Shown here in pieces: positions 24,553-35,492 of a stretch of 64,000 nt of DNA; the first letter of the stretch is position 1, and the number at the start of each line of letters is the position of its first letter. The DNA is from Rosellinia necatrix. Taxonomy: Eukaryota > Ascomycota > Sordariomycetes > Xylariales > Xylariaceae. Under the pieces are notes generated by a model, which was not told the DNA's origin, made no database searches, and saw only the letters and a program-made list of their open reading frames with translations. Location: NCBI GenBank assembly GCA_021209875.1, contig JAGYVD010000004.1, forward strand, positions 2,604,001-2,668,000. The letters are read 5' to 3'. The position numbers and the translations under genes are program-made.

Positions 24553-25251
24553 ATGTCGCGCAAATCCCACCACCGGTCGCGGTCCTCGATCGACCGCGTC
24601 CTGGACCTCCTCGCCGAACTGGACGAAGACCAGATGGAAGCTCTGCTTCGCGAAGCCGAGTCTACCGTGTCGGGCAATATCCAAGTCTCCAAGGGCATAG
24701 ACTTCTTCGAGCGCCCCGGCCCGGTCCACACGCAAGCGCAACCGCCGCTGTCACCGGCGCCGCGACGCAAGTTCTTGACATCGCTGTCGCCAAAGAAGCA
24801 GACGGAGCTGAAGAGGCGCCTAAGCAAACGAGCATCCACGCACCAGCCCCCTTCCCTGGACAGCCTTGGGAATCCGGATTCTCGTCAGGGGTATAAGAAG
24901 ACGCCACGTTCGTACAAGCGGATCAGCCGTCCTACTTTCTCTCTCCCTGCCCATACAGACCCGGCGGATCTCGCAGAGCTTTTGCTGGCATACCTACTCG
25001 ACGCATCGGTCACGCTTCCCTCCCCACGAAGCCCTCCCGCCGCGCCACCGTCATTGTCCTCGTCGCGACCGTTTTCGCCCTGCGCACAGCTGGAAAACGA
25101 AGGGCCGGGACTCGACTTGCTCGAACCACCCCCCCCGGGAGCACCGAAGACACTCGATATTTTTAGTGGGCCGGTGCGAGGGCCTGTACGCAAGATCAGC
25201 GGCATATTTGAGATTCTGGACGACTCGGTGACCCTCACCCAAGACCGCTAA
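24553..25251 (+). CDS. Unknown Ser/Pro-rich fungal protein
   Basis: Single open frame of 232 residues from ATG 24553 to TAA 25251, with GC-rich third positions like neighbouring real genes. Residues 1-60 contain a charged, helical-looking segment, IDRVLDLLAELDEDQMEALL. Residues 85-95 hold a Lys/Arg-rich patch (SPKKQTELKRRLSKR). A helical stretch DPADLAELLLAYLLDAS lies near 137-153, followed by a Pro/Ser-rich linker and a C-terminal SGIFEILDDSVTL. No signal peptide or transmembrane segment. I do not recognise a domain. It is convergent with the serine dehydratase gene. Confidence 0.6.
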   Translation: MSRKSHHRSRSSIDRVLDLLAELDEDQMEALLREAESTVSGNIQVSKGIDFFERPGPVHTQAQPPLSPAPRRKFLTSLSPKKQTELKRRLSKRASTHQPPSLDSLGNPDSRQGYKKTPRSYKRISRPTFSLPAHTDPADLAELLLAYLLDASVTLPSPRSPPAAPPSLSSSRPFSPCAQLENEGPGLDLLEPPPPGAPKTLDIFSGPVRGPVRKISGIFEILDDSVTLTQDR

Positions 25252-26588
25252 AAGCATCCCCCAACTCCCGAGGGTAGTGTGTACACCTTATAATACCTGT
25301 TGAACGAGGAAGGACAGCATCATTACGCTTTCCTAGCGCTTAATCTCAAATTCTCGAGCTCTGTCACGAGCGTCTTATGGCATCCGGCGATTCCTCCCCA
25401 CCACACACCAGAATAATTAAGGGTTATCTACGAGGCAGCAATCTTGATCATCGACTTGCATGGTCCGCCTTTCCCCCCAAAGCTAGCGAGCACTTGTGAT
25501 CGCCGGCTCTCAAGCGACAGAACCTAATATTGCAGGCCCCGCACTTGTATAACTCGTGTATCATTGTATAAATGGAAAGATTGATACCCAGTTTTGAGAA
25601 TTTCAAAGGCGTTGAGTGGAAAGGGGAGGAGGATATTGCGGCACAATGTACAGTAATACCTCCCTGTTCTATACGGAGCTTGGTAATCGCCGAACAGACG
25701 GGTTATTTCAGTCCCGGAACATTGCATTGGATGTTGGTCGATACTAGACCCATCTAGCAATCACTTTTCGGGTATGTGAAATAGCCCCTAATTAATCACT
25801 CAAATTCGAAGGTTATTTTAATCAAGGTGCAAACAAAAGACGTGAATGCACTAAATGGTTGAAGAGGGCGGTTGCAGGACGCAGAATATTAGAGATATAG
25901 CTACGACATCGTTTTTGACAGTAATCATTGAGCCAAAAAAAAAAAAAAAACCCCCCATTTAGGCCTGCTAACAGGGGTGGCTCGGCAGCTCAACACAGCA
26001 AGGAGATGCGAAAGTAGAGGCTGAGCTCCTTCAGTGTAGTTGTTTTATGATGTGTCTCAGGCCAAGAAACACAGATAAGGAAACGCGGAGCAGTTCTATT
26101 GGAGCAGGCAGCGCGGATGAGATATTGTATTCCCAAGTTCCTTCGTGCTCTGTACCCAACCTCGCATGAACCTTATTATTCTAAGCCGTAATAATCACGC
26201 TCCGGCGATTCGTAATGAATGTCATATGGTACGGATGTTTGTAACAAGGAGGCTATCTCAACCGCAGCTACGGGCCCTTCTTCAGCCCGCCATAAACAGG
26301 TAAACGACATCTCGTGCCTTGTGTATCCATCTTCCAGGTTCTCCCTAAAATATTTGCTGAAACTAGAGGAAGGGTGTGGGTATCCTCTTATCTTCTTTTA
26401 CCCTTCCATCGTATCCAGAATAAGCCCCGTTACTCCTTTACTCGGCTTTCTTCCCCTCACCTTACCTTTTCATCTTTCCATCCAAGGAAAGATTTCCCTT
26501 GCTAGAGCTTGCTCTTTAGCTTCGCTTTTTGCCCTTGTTGTTTCCTATGCCGTTTTTCTTACTTCTTCGGTTCCTCCTAATTATGGTC
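25252..26588. other. Intergenic, convergent genes on both sides
   Basis: Nothing recognised. An A16 run immediately followed by C6 sits at 25935-25956. The rest is short open frames only. Confidence 0.6.
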
Positions 26589-27782
26589 TCACACTCCGTA
26601 TTGGACGCGGTACTTAGCCAGCATCTCCATGGAGATATTTGACCCGCCACAGACGACCAGCACGACATTGGTGCGAGCCCAACGTTCGTCATCGGCGTCC
26701 GGGGAGAGCGCAGTGCGTAGGAGTGGCCCGCTAGCGCTGCCGCTGCCGCTATAGGCGCCCGCCAGTGTCGCGCCGCATGCCACCTCAACAAGCAGGCGAG
26801 TATCTTCGAGAAACCTCACACAAGCGGATACCGCGTCGGCGTCGGGCACGACAGCGCTCACCAGGCGTGTAGTAGTGTTTTTCAGGCCCCCGGCTGATAC
26901 GGGAATGCCATCCACCGGCTTTGCAGCGACGGGTCTAGGAATGACGGTATTCGAGGTGTATGTGAAAGTCGTGGCCTTGCATGCCTCTATCCACCGGTAC
27001 GTCTGTTCGGCGACGCGAGGCGCACCCAGACTCGAGGCGATGCTCGTCACTAAGGGGATAGTGGTGTGCTCGCCAGCACGGATGCTGGCGGCCATGGAGT
27101 CGGCGCCGGACGTCTCCAGCGCTAGGACGGCGGGCCGGTGATGGCTAATGGCGTCATCGGATTCATAAGGTGGCGACGGGGGGAAGGCGCCGTAGTTTCT
27201 CTCTATCCCCTCCATCACGCCGTTTAGCAGTCCGCCACCACCCACGTTGCACACAATAGCGTCGATGCCACCTCCACTGAAGAAGCCCTTGGCCTCGAGT
27301 GCCGCAAGCTCATTAACGAGGGTCGCGTTGCCCTCCCAGATCAGCGGGTGGTCGAAGGGCGGAACGTAGACGCCGTCAGGATTTGCAGCCATGGCGGCGC
27401 GGCAGTAGGCGTCGGCCTCGGGCCAGCCGTTGCCGACGCGGTGCGGTGTGGCGCCGAGGGCGGCGAGCTTGTCAAGTACGTGGTCGGGTGTCGAGCACCA
27501 GACAAAGACATCGCACGGCTGCCGCAGCGTCCGGGCCGCCTCAGCGCACGCCAGTCCCGCATTGCCACCACTGCTGCAGTAGAAGTGCGCCCGTCCGGTG
27601 CTCGAGGTCAGCAGCGCGCGCCCCATCAGCGCTCCGATCCCCCGCGACTTGAACGACCCTGACGGCTGCAGGTTCTCGAGTTTTAGGTATATATTGCAAC
27701 CTGCCACCCGCGAGAGCTCGGGAGATGGAATACAGGGCGTCTCCCTATGGAGCTTAGGTAGGTCTGGTACTAGTGAACCCAT
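26589..27782 (-). CDS. L-serine/L-threonine dehydratase (PLP-dependent deaminase)
   Basis: Fold-type II PLP enzyme that converts L-serine to pyruvate and ammonia (yeast CHA1 type); cytosolic. Single exon of 397 residues when started at ATG 27782 (MGSLVPDLPKLHRETPCIPS). The frame is open 34 codons further up to 27884, but that extension looks like leader sequence. Key features: PLP lysine in GSFKSRG (Lys45), the phosphate/substrate loop SSGGNAGLA at about residue 69, a glycine-rich phosphate-binding loop NVGGGGLLNG at about 180, and VVCGGSNISMEML at the C-terminus with the conserved final Ser. Length and motif order fit the family well. The gene is GC-rich and intact, and divergent from the NTF2-like gene about 2.9 kb away. 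Confidence 0.9.
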   Translation of the reverse strand: MGSLVPDLPKLHRETPCIPSPELSRVAGCNIYLKLENLQPSGSFKSRGIGALMGRALLTSSTGRAHFYCSSGGNAGLACAEAARTLRQPCDVFVWCSTPDHVLDKLAALGATPHRVGNGWPEADAYCRAAMAANPDGVYVPPFDHPLIWEGNATLVNELAALEAKGFFSGGGIDAIVCNVGGGGLLNGVMEGIERNYGAFPPSPPYESDDAISHHRPAVLALETSGADSMAASIRAGEHTTIPLVTSIASSLGAPRVAEQTYRWIEACKATTFTYTSNTVIPRPVAAKPVDGIPVSAGGLKNTTTRLVSAVVPDADAVSACVRFLEDTRLLVEVACGATLAGAYSGSGSASGPLLRTALSPDADDERWARTNVVLVVCGGSNISMEMLAKYRVQYGV

Positions 27783-30665
27783 GGTCGTAAGGATGGGGTA
27801 GCTGATTGGGTCGATTGGATTGACAGGGGCGCTGAACCGGAACCACGGTACTTTGTTGTATAGGACCGGCGCGGCGACTCTCAAAGTAGGTTGGTTATAA
27901 GCAAGTAAAGGGTTCCCGTCTCGTCTCTAGATAAATAGTAAATAAAATATGTAAGGCTTGTGCGGCGTTCTAATACAACATAGGTGATACAAGCAAGAGA
28001 TAAGAATTTCTTTAGATATAGGTGCGATAGGGTATAAGTCCGGTTGGCCTTAATTTGAAGAAGGGGCAGGCAATTGGAGAGTCCGCAAGTCTTGATAAAC
28101 CAGGGGAAACGAAGTCATAGCCCGTCTAATGCCTGGACAGGATTGAGATGTGTGCCGGGTGTACTTTATATAGTTCTGCTCTGCGTCCTATTTAGGCTTT
28201 GGTCGTGTAAAGGCCTGGTCAGGTTAACATGGCCGCGGTTTGTCTCGAGGTCGGAGTTTTTTTTGTCAGTGCATGGTTTGGTTGACGTTCCCACAAAATC
28301 GGCCGAAAGGGCGCGGTCGAGAACCAAGTTCTTCCGACCATCGCATTCCCTCAACATCACCACGGGAACACATTATTGGGCTTGGGTGGGCAAACCCATC
28401 GTGAACCTACCTCCCCGATATAAACAAGCCCGACCCTGGTTCCCACCATCGTGACAATTTCTGGGGTAGAGTAGCACAGGCTGACTAGTTCCCCAAGATA
28501 AGCATAGGGTAAACATAGGGTAAGTATAGGGTAAGATGGAGCGAATTATAGGGTAATGAAGAATTGAGTTGAGAGGCTCCTCCGACCTGAACCGGCCGGC
28601 GCCAGCGATAAACGGGCCAGCCAAACCGATGCTGGCCGCATGTAGCGCATTCCTTTCACTTACACTGCCGACAAAGTGATAAACCAGAGTTCCGCCTTGA
28701 TAGGTTTTCCCCCTGGCGCTATTCCGCGGACCCGTGCGCTGATCCATGCCCGGTTATCGCCCTTTAGCTTCCGAGCAGCGTCTCGAAGATGAGTTAGACA
28801 TGACCATTTGTTGTTGACTTGGAACTTAAAGTACCCCGGATCGTATGCACCCTTGGGGTCCCTTACCGCCCGGGGTCGGGTCGGTGTCAAAAGATATGCC
28901 TATTGGCTATCTGTGGGTCACGGTAGTTGATTCTCGTGATCATTGCCAGACATTCAACGGATTTTTCCCTGGGTTCGGTGAGGCCTAAACTCCATCCGCC
29001 CCTCATCATCATACAACCTTTCATTGTTAGTGACGCTGGTATCGCTGATCGTTCTCGTGTCCCTTGCCCTTCCCGGTTCTGCACAGCAGATTCAGGTGGG
29101 CGGGGATGGTTCGAGGCGCCGCTTCTGAGACGCCTGGGGAAGTCATTTTAGACTGGAGGCGAATGTCTGTTATACAGTAGGTGTAGGCAGATATATAGTC
29201 GCTCTACGACACGTTTAATGCCCTCGATTGAGTCATCCATCGATTTTAGCGACAGACCGAACCTAGCCGACCATCGGATAACATGACAAAAGCAGTCATG
29301 CTGCACTAGATCAAGAAAGGCGCTAGATGCAGTTTACGACCATGGGCTTTAGACCTCGTCTAGTCTTAACACACCAGCCCTTGATGCCCTCGGCAGGCTA
29401 AGAAAACAGAGCAGGGTATTACCGAGCTACGAAATATCAGACGAAGCATCCGCTAAGGGGGTCGTCCGGTTCGGATCGGGTGGCCGCACCTTTCAATGAC
29501 TGCCAGTACCTCCGTGCTTGAGCGTATTAAATCCGGTGCGCCCCGAGCTCCTCTACGCTTGATACCTAGCAGAGAATCATCAAACCCGTTTTCCTTGATG
29601 GACAGGGCTTCTGCCGCCACCACGAGACATAATGCCTCCGATGGGTTCCCGTCTTATTTTTCTTGACGGGCTCGACAGATCTGGATCAAGTGAATATGCG
29701 GTTATGCGGTTCGCAAGGATAGCGAGCATATCACCCCGAATGGTGCCATACTTACGGGACGAAGCAGGGAGACATGTACACAGCACTAGTCGATCCAATC
29801 GGGGGCAGGGAGCTCGAGTGGTTTGGAGAGAAGAACAACTTGACAAGTTCTCTTTAAATTCTAAGCCGAGCTATTTCTTATAATTTAAGTAAGAAAAAAG
29901 CGGCTGCGCCTATCCGTTGCGTGATGGTATTCTGGGATTGTGCTCACGTTTCGCCCGCGGTGGCTCGCCAAGGCGGACGGCAGGTATCGAGCCTCAGCTC
30001 ATAAGTGCTTTATGGGGTATGTTTCTTGTATCCTGCAGCCGTAGCGCGAGTAGTAATGCGATAATCAGGCTGTTGAAGAAGATAACATTGTTCGAAGATG
30101 AAGTTGACAACAAGTCAGTCACTTGAGGCTTGAGGGTAGAGGTGCTTGTCATAATATATATACCGTGTATTCGCACAGTGTCTATTGTATCAGATAGGGT
30201 ATGTGTGAGGCCCGCACCTGAGCAAATAGCAAATTTGGAAGTACCACCTACCTACCTATCAATAGAGCCCGGAACTTGAGCTTGCTTTAGGCAGGAACAA
30301 GATCAGCGACGAATCGTACGTGTAAACCCGTTTCTCACCGGCTGATGCCAATACATCACGAACATCTTCACCACCTACCTCGTAAGTATACAAACTTCTC
30401 AATTCGCCCCGGGGCTTCTATCTAACCCAGCCTTGGAGGTAGCCACGCTATCATACCTGGAGTTTCGTAAAAGTTCCGACTTACACGCTGCACCACAAGC
30501 AGTTCCTGCGTCATCTCGGGGTGGTCTAATGATAGGCTATCGTGCATAGGATAGATGCACGTAGGTATATTTATGATATCTATCATATAGCGGGATCAAA
30601 CAAAAGCTCTGCCTTCCGGGCTCGCGGAAATCTCACCAACGCCTCGCTACAATCAGACCCACGCG
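27783..30665. other. Intergenic, 2.9 kb
   Basis: No gene recognised. It contains a small array of ATAGGGTAA words at 28502-28556. Open frames on either strand are short and have no family resemblance or splice-linked partners. Confidence 0.6.
28502..28556 (+). repeat. Short array of ATAGGGTAA words
   Basis: ATAGGGTAA occurs four times: three with about 11-bp spacing in 28504-28534, and one more ending near 28556 after a 14-bp interruption. The words resemble, but are not, the fungal telomere unit TTAGGG. Confidence 0.7.
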
Positions 30666-31307
30666 ATGGCGAACCTACCATCCCCAGAGACACAAGCCAA
30701 AGTCGTGAGTGACGGTAAGAACCCCCCTCCCCACCCCCTGTCCCTTCCTCCTCGGCCCCTCCCCCTTTTTCCCCGGCAACGAACGTGAGAGAAAAGCCAA
30801 AAATGGCTAACGCGAGGCCTCTCCTCCCTCCCTTCCCCCCTGGAACGAAAGCGGCCCAGAACTTCGTGGAGCACTACTACGAGTCCCTCAACCGACGGCA
30901 GCCGCTGGGGCAGTACTACGCCAGCGCGTCGCCGCACCTGACGTCGGCATCGGCGTCGGCGAAGCCGGACATCAGCATCAACGGGCGCGTGGTGGAGTCG
31001 GTGGCGGCGTACGAGGCACTCCTGGACGCCCAGGGCGCGCACGTGCACTACGTCGTCGCCTCCTTCGACGCGCACCCCGTGAACCCCAACTACGTCCTCG
31101 GGTGCCCCGCGGCCCTGCTACTCGCCGCCGACGGCGGCGGCGGCGGCGGCGGCGGTGGTGAGCCGGCCGCAGGGGGTCCTGGACGCGGGAAGGTAGCAAA
31201 GTCGATCCGCGACGGCGACCGGATCAGCTTCGCCGTCCAGGTCAGCGGCACCATACGCTACGGCAAGCCCGGCGATGGCCCGGTGGCAGGAGGAGGGGCT
31301 GCGGCGG

Positions 31308-31350
<43 letters not shown>

Positions 31351-31489
31351 GGCGACGGATGGCGCGCCCGTCGAGGCCGCGTTCAGCGAGGCCTGGCTCC
31401 TAGTTCCGCATTGGGAGGCGCTGGGGCGCAATGCCGCCCGCGGGCTGAGAAAGTGGCTCGTCGTCAGTCAGAACTTCCGCACTTTTTAA
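30666..31489 (+). CDS. NTF2-fold protein, probably mRNA-export cofactor NXT1/p15-like
   Basis: Exon 1 is 30666-30714 (MANLPSPETQAKVVSD) and exon 2 is 30852-31489; intron GTAAGA...AAAG, 228 residues. The NTF2-like fold is indicated by AAQNFVEHYYESLNRR near the N-terminus, INGRVVESVAAYEALL, HYVVASFDAHPVNPNY, ISFAVQVSGTIRYG and a C-terminal FSEAWLLVPHWEALG...WLVVSQNFRTF. p15/NXT1-type partners of the Mex67/NXF1 exporter have this organisation. NTF2 itself is shorter (about 125 residues) and lacks the insertions. Two low-complexity insertions stand out: a Gly run (31131-31158) and an Ala-Thr alternation from GACGGC repeats (31311-31358). The assignment to NXT1 and not another NTF2-like family is inference. 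Confidence 0.72.
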
Positions 31490-31934
31490 CACGCCACGCG
31501 TACACACGAGATGTCGGCTGTCGCACGCTCATTGCTGGTTAGTGCGCGGCGACTCGGGGTCAAGGATTCGGATTTCGGCATAGAGGCCGGCTCGAAATGC
31601 TGCGCGCAGAGCGATGAGCTAATAGGTTGAGACGGGAGACATAGGTTGAGCCGACACATCTTGGACGCATGAAATGACACATATACGTGTTTTCAGCGCC
31701 TCTCGGCTAGAATTAGGGGCTCTTGAGCGATGGATGGATAGCACTTGGCTTTGAGAACTCAAGAGGGAATGGGCTCGCTGTGTAGGGTCTTCTATTGTAG
31801 GACGCGGAGTACGTAGTTGACCAAGGGCTAGCTAGCAATATATCATCCGCCCGCATCTATGAGCTCTCGTCATTCAGGGCGCGGAACACAACTGGCCCCC
31901 CTTCCCTTTCCCCTTTTATCAATCTATCATGGTC
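31490..31934. other. Short intergenic region between convergent genes
   Basis: 445 bp between the 3' ends of the NTF2-like gene and the NAT9-like gene. Nothing recognised beyond presumed 3' UTRs. Confidence 0.6.
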
Positions 31935-33049
31935 TTATTTCTCCAACCGAGCTCTATCATAAAAACGCTCCGTGTACCCAACGGAATCAACACCCGGAGC
32001 CGTTGCTGTCACGACTGGTAATCTAGGAGAAAAGTCCGGAAGCACCATCGAGACCTCATTGAAATAGTCTGGGTCCCCTTGCTTCTGGAACCCCAGGTTT
32101 CCAAATAGACGGATGCTCCCCGCATTGTTAGCATTGATCTTGGCCACGAGCTTTTTCAGTCTTGCATTCGAACTAGCCGTGTGGTTTAACGACGACGCTA
32201 TTCCGCGAGCGTACTCAGCCATGATAGCGTCGTGATTTATCGCTAGATACCGAAGGAATGCGCGCACGGCGGCCTCGCCCAGCCCCTTGCGTCGGTGGTC
32301 CGCGGCCGCGATCATGATGTCTATCTCGCCCTTGACACCCAGCGTGCCGTTCCTCCCCCCGCCGCCATCGCCATCGTCGTCACAGGCCGTCAGGAATAGG
32401 TTCACATCGCCCACCATGCGCGCTGGGGCGTCGTCCTCGCCGGCGTGGACGGCCGGTGGCGCCGCGGGGCCCGCATCGTTGTCATCATCCGGGCCCGCCC
32501 CCCTCTTGCGCTGCGGCGGTGGCGGCGACGGGCCGGCACACGATGAACGTCAGCTTGTCGCTCGCCGCGCGCCACGACTGCTGATTCTCGGATTCCTCGG
32601 CCAGGCTTAGGAGGTCCGAGGCCGTCGCCTCACGGAGAGCCTGGACACGAGGGTCTCATTAGCAGGCGATGTGACTATACATGGATAAATAAATAAAAGA
32701 GAGACGGGGGGGAGGGGGGAGGGGGGAGTGGGGTTAGAAGACGCGATTCGGAAGGAGAGAAGAAGGGAAAAGGAAACGATAAGAAGTACGGATGCCACTA
32801 AGCAAAGAAAATATTCATATATAGATATAGACACGCATGTGCGAAATAAGTATCATCTCACATCACTCTGCATCCACTGGTGGTACTGGTCAACATGGTG
32901 GGCGTCGTACGGCACAAGAAGGATTTTTTGGGGTGGAAATGGCTGTGCCGTGGATCATGCATGGTATTAGTTAAACACTGGCACTCGAACCAAAAAGCGT
33001 AGCAAGGGGCCGTCCGGAATAGCTCACCCTTATTCTCGTTAGCCCTCAT
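31935..33049 (-). CDS. NAT9-type N-acetyltransferase with two apparent +1 frame breaks
   Basis: GNAT-family enzyme of the NAT9 type. Exons on the minus strand: 33049-33028 (22 nt, MRANENK), 32942-32862 and 32640-31935. The family signature is read in order: AISTPK, ILLVPYDAHHVDQYHQWMQS, ALREATASDLLSLAEE, SWRAASDKLTFIVCRPV, MVGDVNLFLTACDDD, DIMIAAADHRRKGLGEAAV (acetyl-CoA loop RRKGLG) and NAGSIRLFGNLGFQKQG. Two single-base frame breaks interrupt it: one in the T6 run 32924-32929 (between AISTPK and ILLVPY), one in the C6 run 32498-32503. In both places one base too many is present for the family reading. Intron phases otherwise agree. The gene is either a young pseudogene or carries consensus errors. 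It contains an acidic/Gly insertion (CDDDGDGGGG). The C-terminal part alone is open from 32417. Confidence 0.8.
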
Positions 33050-33526
33050 TTTCTGTTGGTGCAAATACGATAAGGAGAACGGAATGCGTTTGGTTTACTT
33101 ATCAGTACATATGTTTGTGTTGTAGTTTGTAGTTATACAGAGTGCATCATTGTGTGAATTGAGAAGTGGAGAGCTTTAAGTTACTCATTATTTTAATTAT
33201 CCCCCCCCGGTTGATTGTCCTCTGGTACTCTCTAAAATTAGCATTGTTTACACAAATCGGGCTTTAGATAAATGCGACTACATACGCCGACCGGGTAGGA
33301 TCGGAAGGATCTCTTGACTCGGTTTTTATTGCTCTATAATTTGCTCCATCTTATATTATGTTTGTATTTGAAGGGTGTCATTTAGTCCTGTAGTTTACAT
33401 CTTGTTCGTATTATTTGATACACGGCGTGTGCACTTCAAATGCCCCGGTTTGAACTGTTTGCATATCCTTTTATACATCGCTATCTAACGGCACGAACAT
33501 GTCTTTCCGTATCATGTCATTGGCCT
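33050..33526. other. Intergenic, AT-rich
   Basis: 477 bp between the NAT9-like start and the 3' end of the methionyl-tRNA synthetase gene. AT-rich, no gene recognised. Confidence 0.6.
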
Positions 33527-35492
33527 TTAATCTTCGACAGGTAATTGCGGGAATAGGCTGCTTTGAGCTCCTGTGCCAAGGGGCATTAATGGAGTGCCGT
33601 ATGAGTTGTCTCCGTAGAGCACTGCATCATGGAGGGTTCGCCTATCTGGGCTGACGCCGAGTCTATCGAGAAGCTCTGAGGACTTTTCTGGTATAAAAGG
33701 CTGTAATAGAATGCCAACGATGCGCAATGATTCTGCGGTGAAGAAGACAACTTGTTCAATTGTAGCCGTGTCTCCTTCCTTGCTCTTCTCCCATGGCGCT
33801 GCATCTGAGAAGAATTTGTTGGTCTGCGTTGCCTGTTAGTGCTCTACCATACGATGCAGATGAGAAAATCTATGCTTACATTGAAGACGGCTTCCATGAT
33901 CTCTTTGAGCGCCCAGCTGGGATTCAATGCCTTCATCTGGTCGTCCACTTGTTGAACGATCCGCCCGAGAAATTCTCGATGACTCTCAACCAGAGGTAGC
34001 AACGACGGAGCGTGCGTCGCAGTCATGGTTTCCACGGCTTGCCTTACGCTCCAATTCTTTGGTCGCGTGACTCGATTGAGTAGATTCCCCAGTCCACCTT
34101 GCAGCCCCTTTTTGTATTTCTCAACAATGAAGGCGTTGTTGTAGTCGGCATCGTCGGTGAGATGGCCACTGTAGATCAGGAAGTACCGCATCGTGTCGAC
34201 ACCCCAACGGTCGAGGGCGAAAAAAGGGTTGACCACGTTCCCAATTGATTTGGACATCTTTTGCTTGCTCATCAACCAGTGCGCGTGGCTAAGCACCTGC
34301 TTTGGCAGCGGGAGATCCAACGCCATCAGAAAGGCGGGCCAGTACACGCAGTGGAATCTGACAATGTCTTTGCCGACCACGTGGACGTCGGCCGGCCAGC
34401 TTCCGGTACGCCCAGAGCCCGGCTGCCAGAGAGGATACCCCGCCGTGGTGATGTAGTTCACGAGAGCATCCAGCCAGACGTAGATGGTTTGGCTGGGGTC
34501 GTCGGGCACGGGTATGCCCCAGTCCAGGCGACTGGCAGGGCGGGAGACGGAAAGGTCCTCCAGGTTGTTCTCGACCCAGCTGATGACCTCTGTAAATCTC
34601 CCTCTCGGGACTACCCAGGTGGGGTTGTCCCGATAGAACTGAAGCAGCCTGTCGCGGAAGGCGGTCAGGCGGAAATGGTAGTTCTTCTCCTCGGTCCACT
34701 CGACGGCATTCCCCGTCTCGATAGAGGCGACGAAGCTCTTGCCCGTCATGGGCGACACGCGTTTCTCGACCATGTTCTCGGGGTAGAATGTCTCGTCGCT
34801 CACGCAGTACCAGCCCTCGTGCTTATTCTCGTATATGTATCCGCTCTCGCGCAGGCGCGCCCAGAAATACTCGACAGCGTCGCGATGCTCGGGGTCGGTG
34901 GTGCGGATGAAGCGGTCGTTGGCGATGTTGGCCTTCTTGGCGAGGTCTTTGAAGGTCTCGGCATTGGCATCGCAGAGGGCCTTCGGGTGCAGGTCCTGCA
35001 GCTCGGCGGCGCGCTGGACCTTCATCCCGTGCTCGTCCGTGCCGGTGCTCAGGTAGGCTTCTCGGCCGTTCAGAACCTCCCATCGCTTGAGGACGTCAGC
35101 GATGAGCATGGAGTATAGATGGCCGACATGGGGTGCTATGACCCATCAGCCCGCCGCCATCTTCACATCCCGTATGATCAGCGCTCGAGGCGGCCCGACT
35201 TACAGGAATTGACGTAGAATATGGGGGTCGTCACGTAGTATGGCTTGCCATGGCTATCGGCCCTGCCGTCGCCGCCGCTGGCGGTTCCGATGCCATGGAC
35301 ACTGCTGCTGCTGCTGCCCTTGCTACTGCCGCCCCTGCTGCTACTGCTGCTACTGCTGCTACTGCTGTTGAACCGTATCCGCGTCGTACCTCGATAGGCT
35401 TTGCACGATTGACATATCCAGCCATTGCGCCGGATTGGCCGTGTTCCGAGTGCTAAAAGCTGTCTGCTGGAGGCTATCATTAGGCGTTCCAT
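33527..35492 (-). CDS. MSM1: Mitochondrial methionyl-tRNA synthetase
   Basis: Class I aminoacyl-tRNA synthetase that charges mitochondrial tRNA-Met. Exons 35492-35204, 35135-33880 and 33832-33527, phase-consistent, give 616 residues. The N-terminus (MERLMIASSRQLLALGTRPI) is Arg/Ser/Leu-rich, as expected of a mitochondrial presequence. A Ser-rich run from TGC/ACT repeats follows (35299-35368). Catalytic motifs: the HIGH-like HVGH in PHVGHLYSML, which spans the first splice junction region; SWVENNLEDLSVSR; TIYVWLDALVNYI; and KMSKS in SKQKMSKSIGNVVNPF. The third exon encodes the anticodon-binding helical domain (LRIVGILLQPFIPEKS). An in-frame ATG 17 codons upstream (35543) is possible. The long plus-strand open frame across it is a shadow. 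Confidence 0.94.

Noticed and set aside
34184..34230. Idea that the RAD16/MSM1/NAT9 run is an operon-like cluster
   Set aside because: All three are on the minus strand, but the gaps are 0.5-1.4 kb and the functions are unrelated; ordinary fungal gene spacing.
34261..35118. 285-codon plus-strand open frame
   Set aside because: Antisense shadow of the methionyl-tRNA synthetase exon 2, which has clear catalytic motifs.
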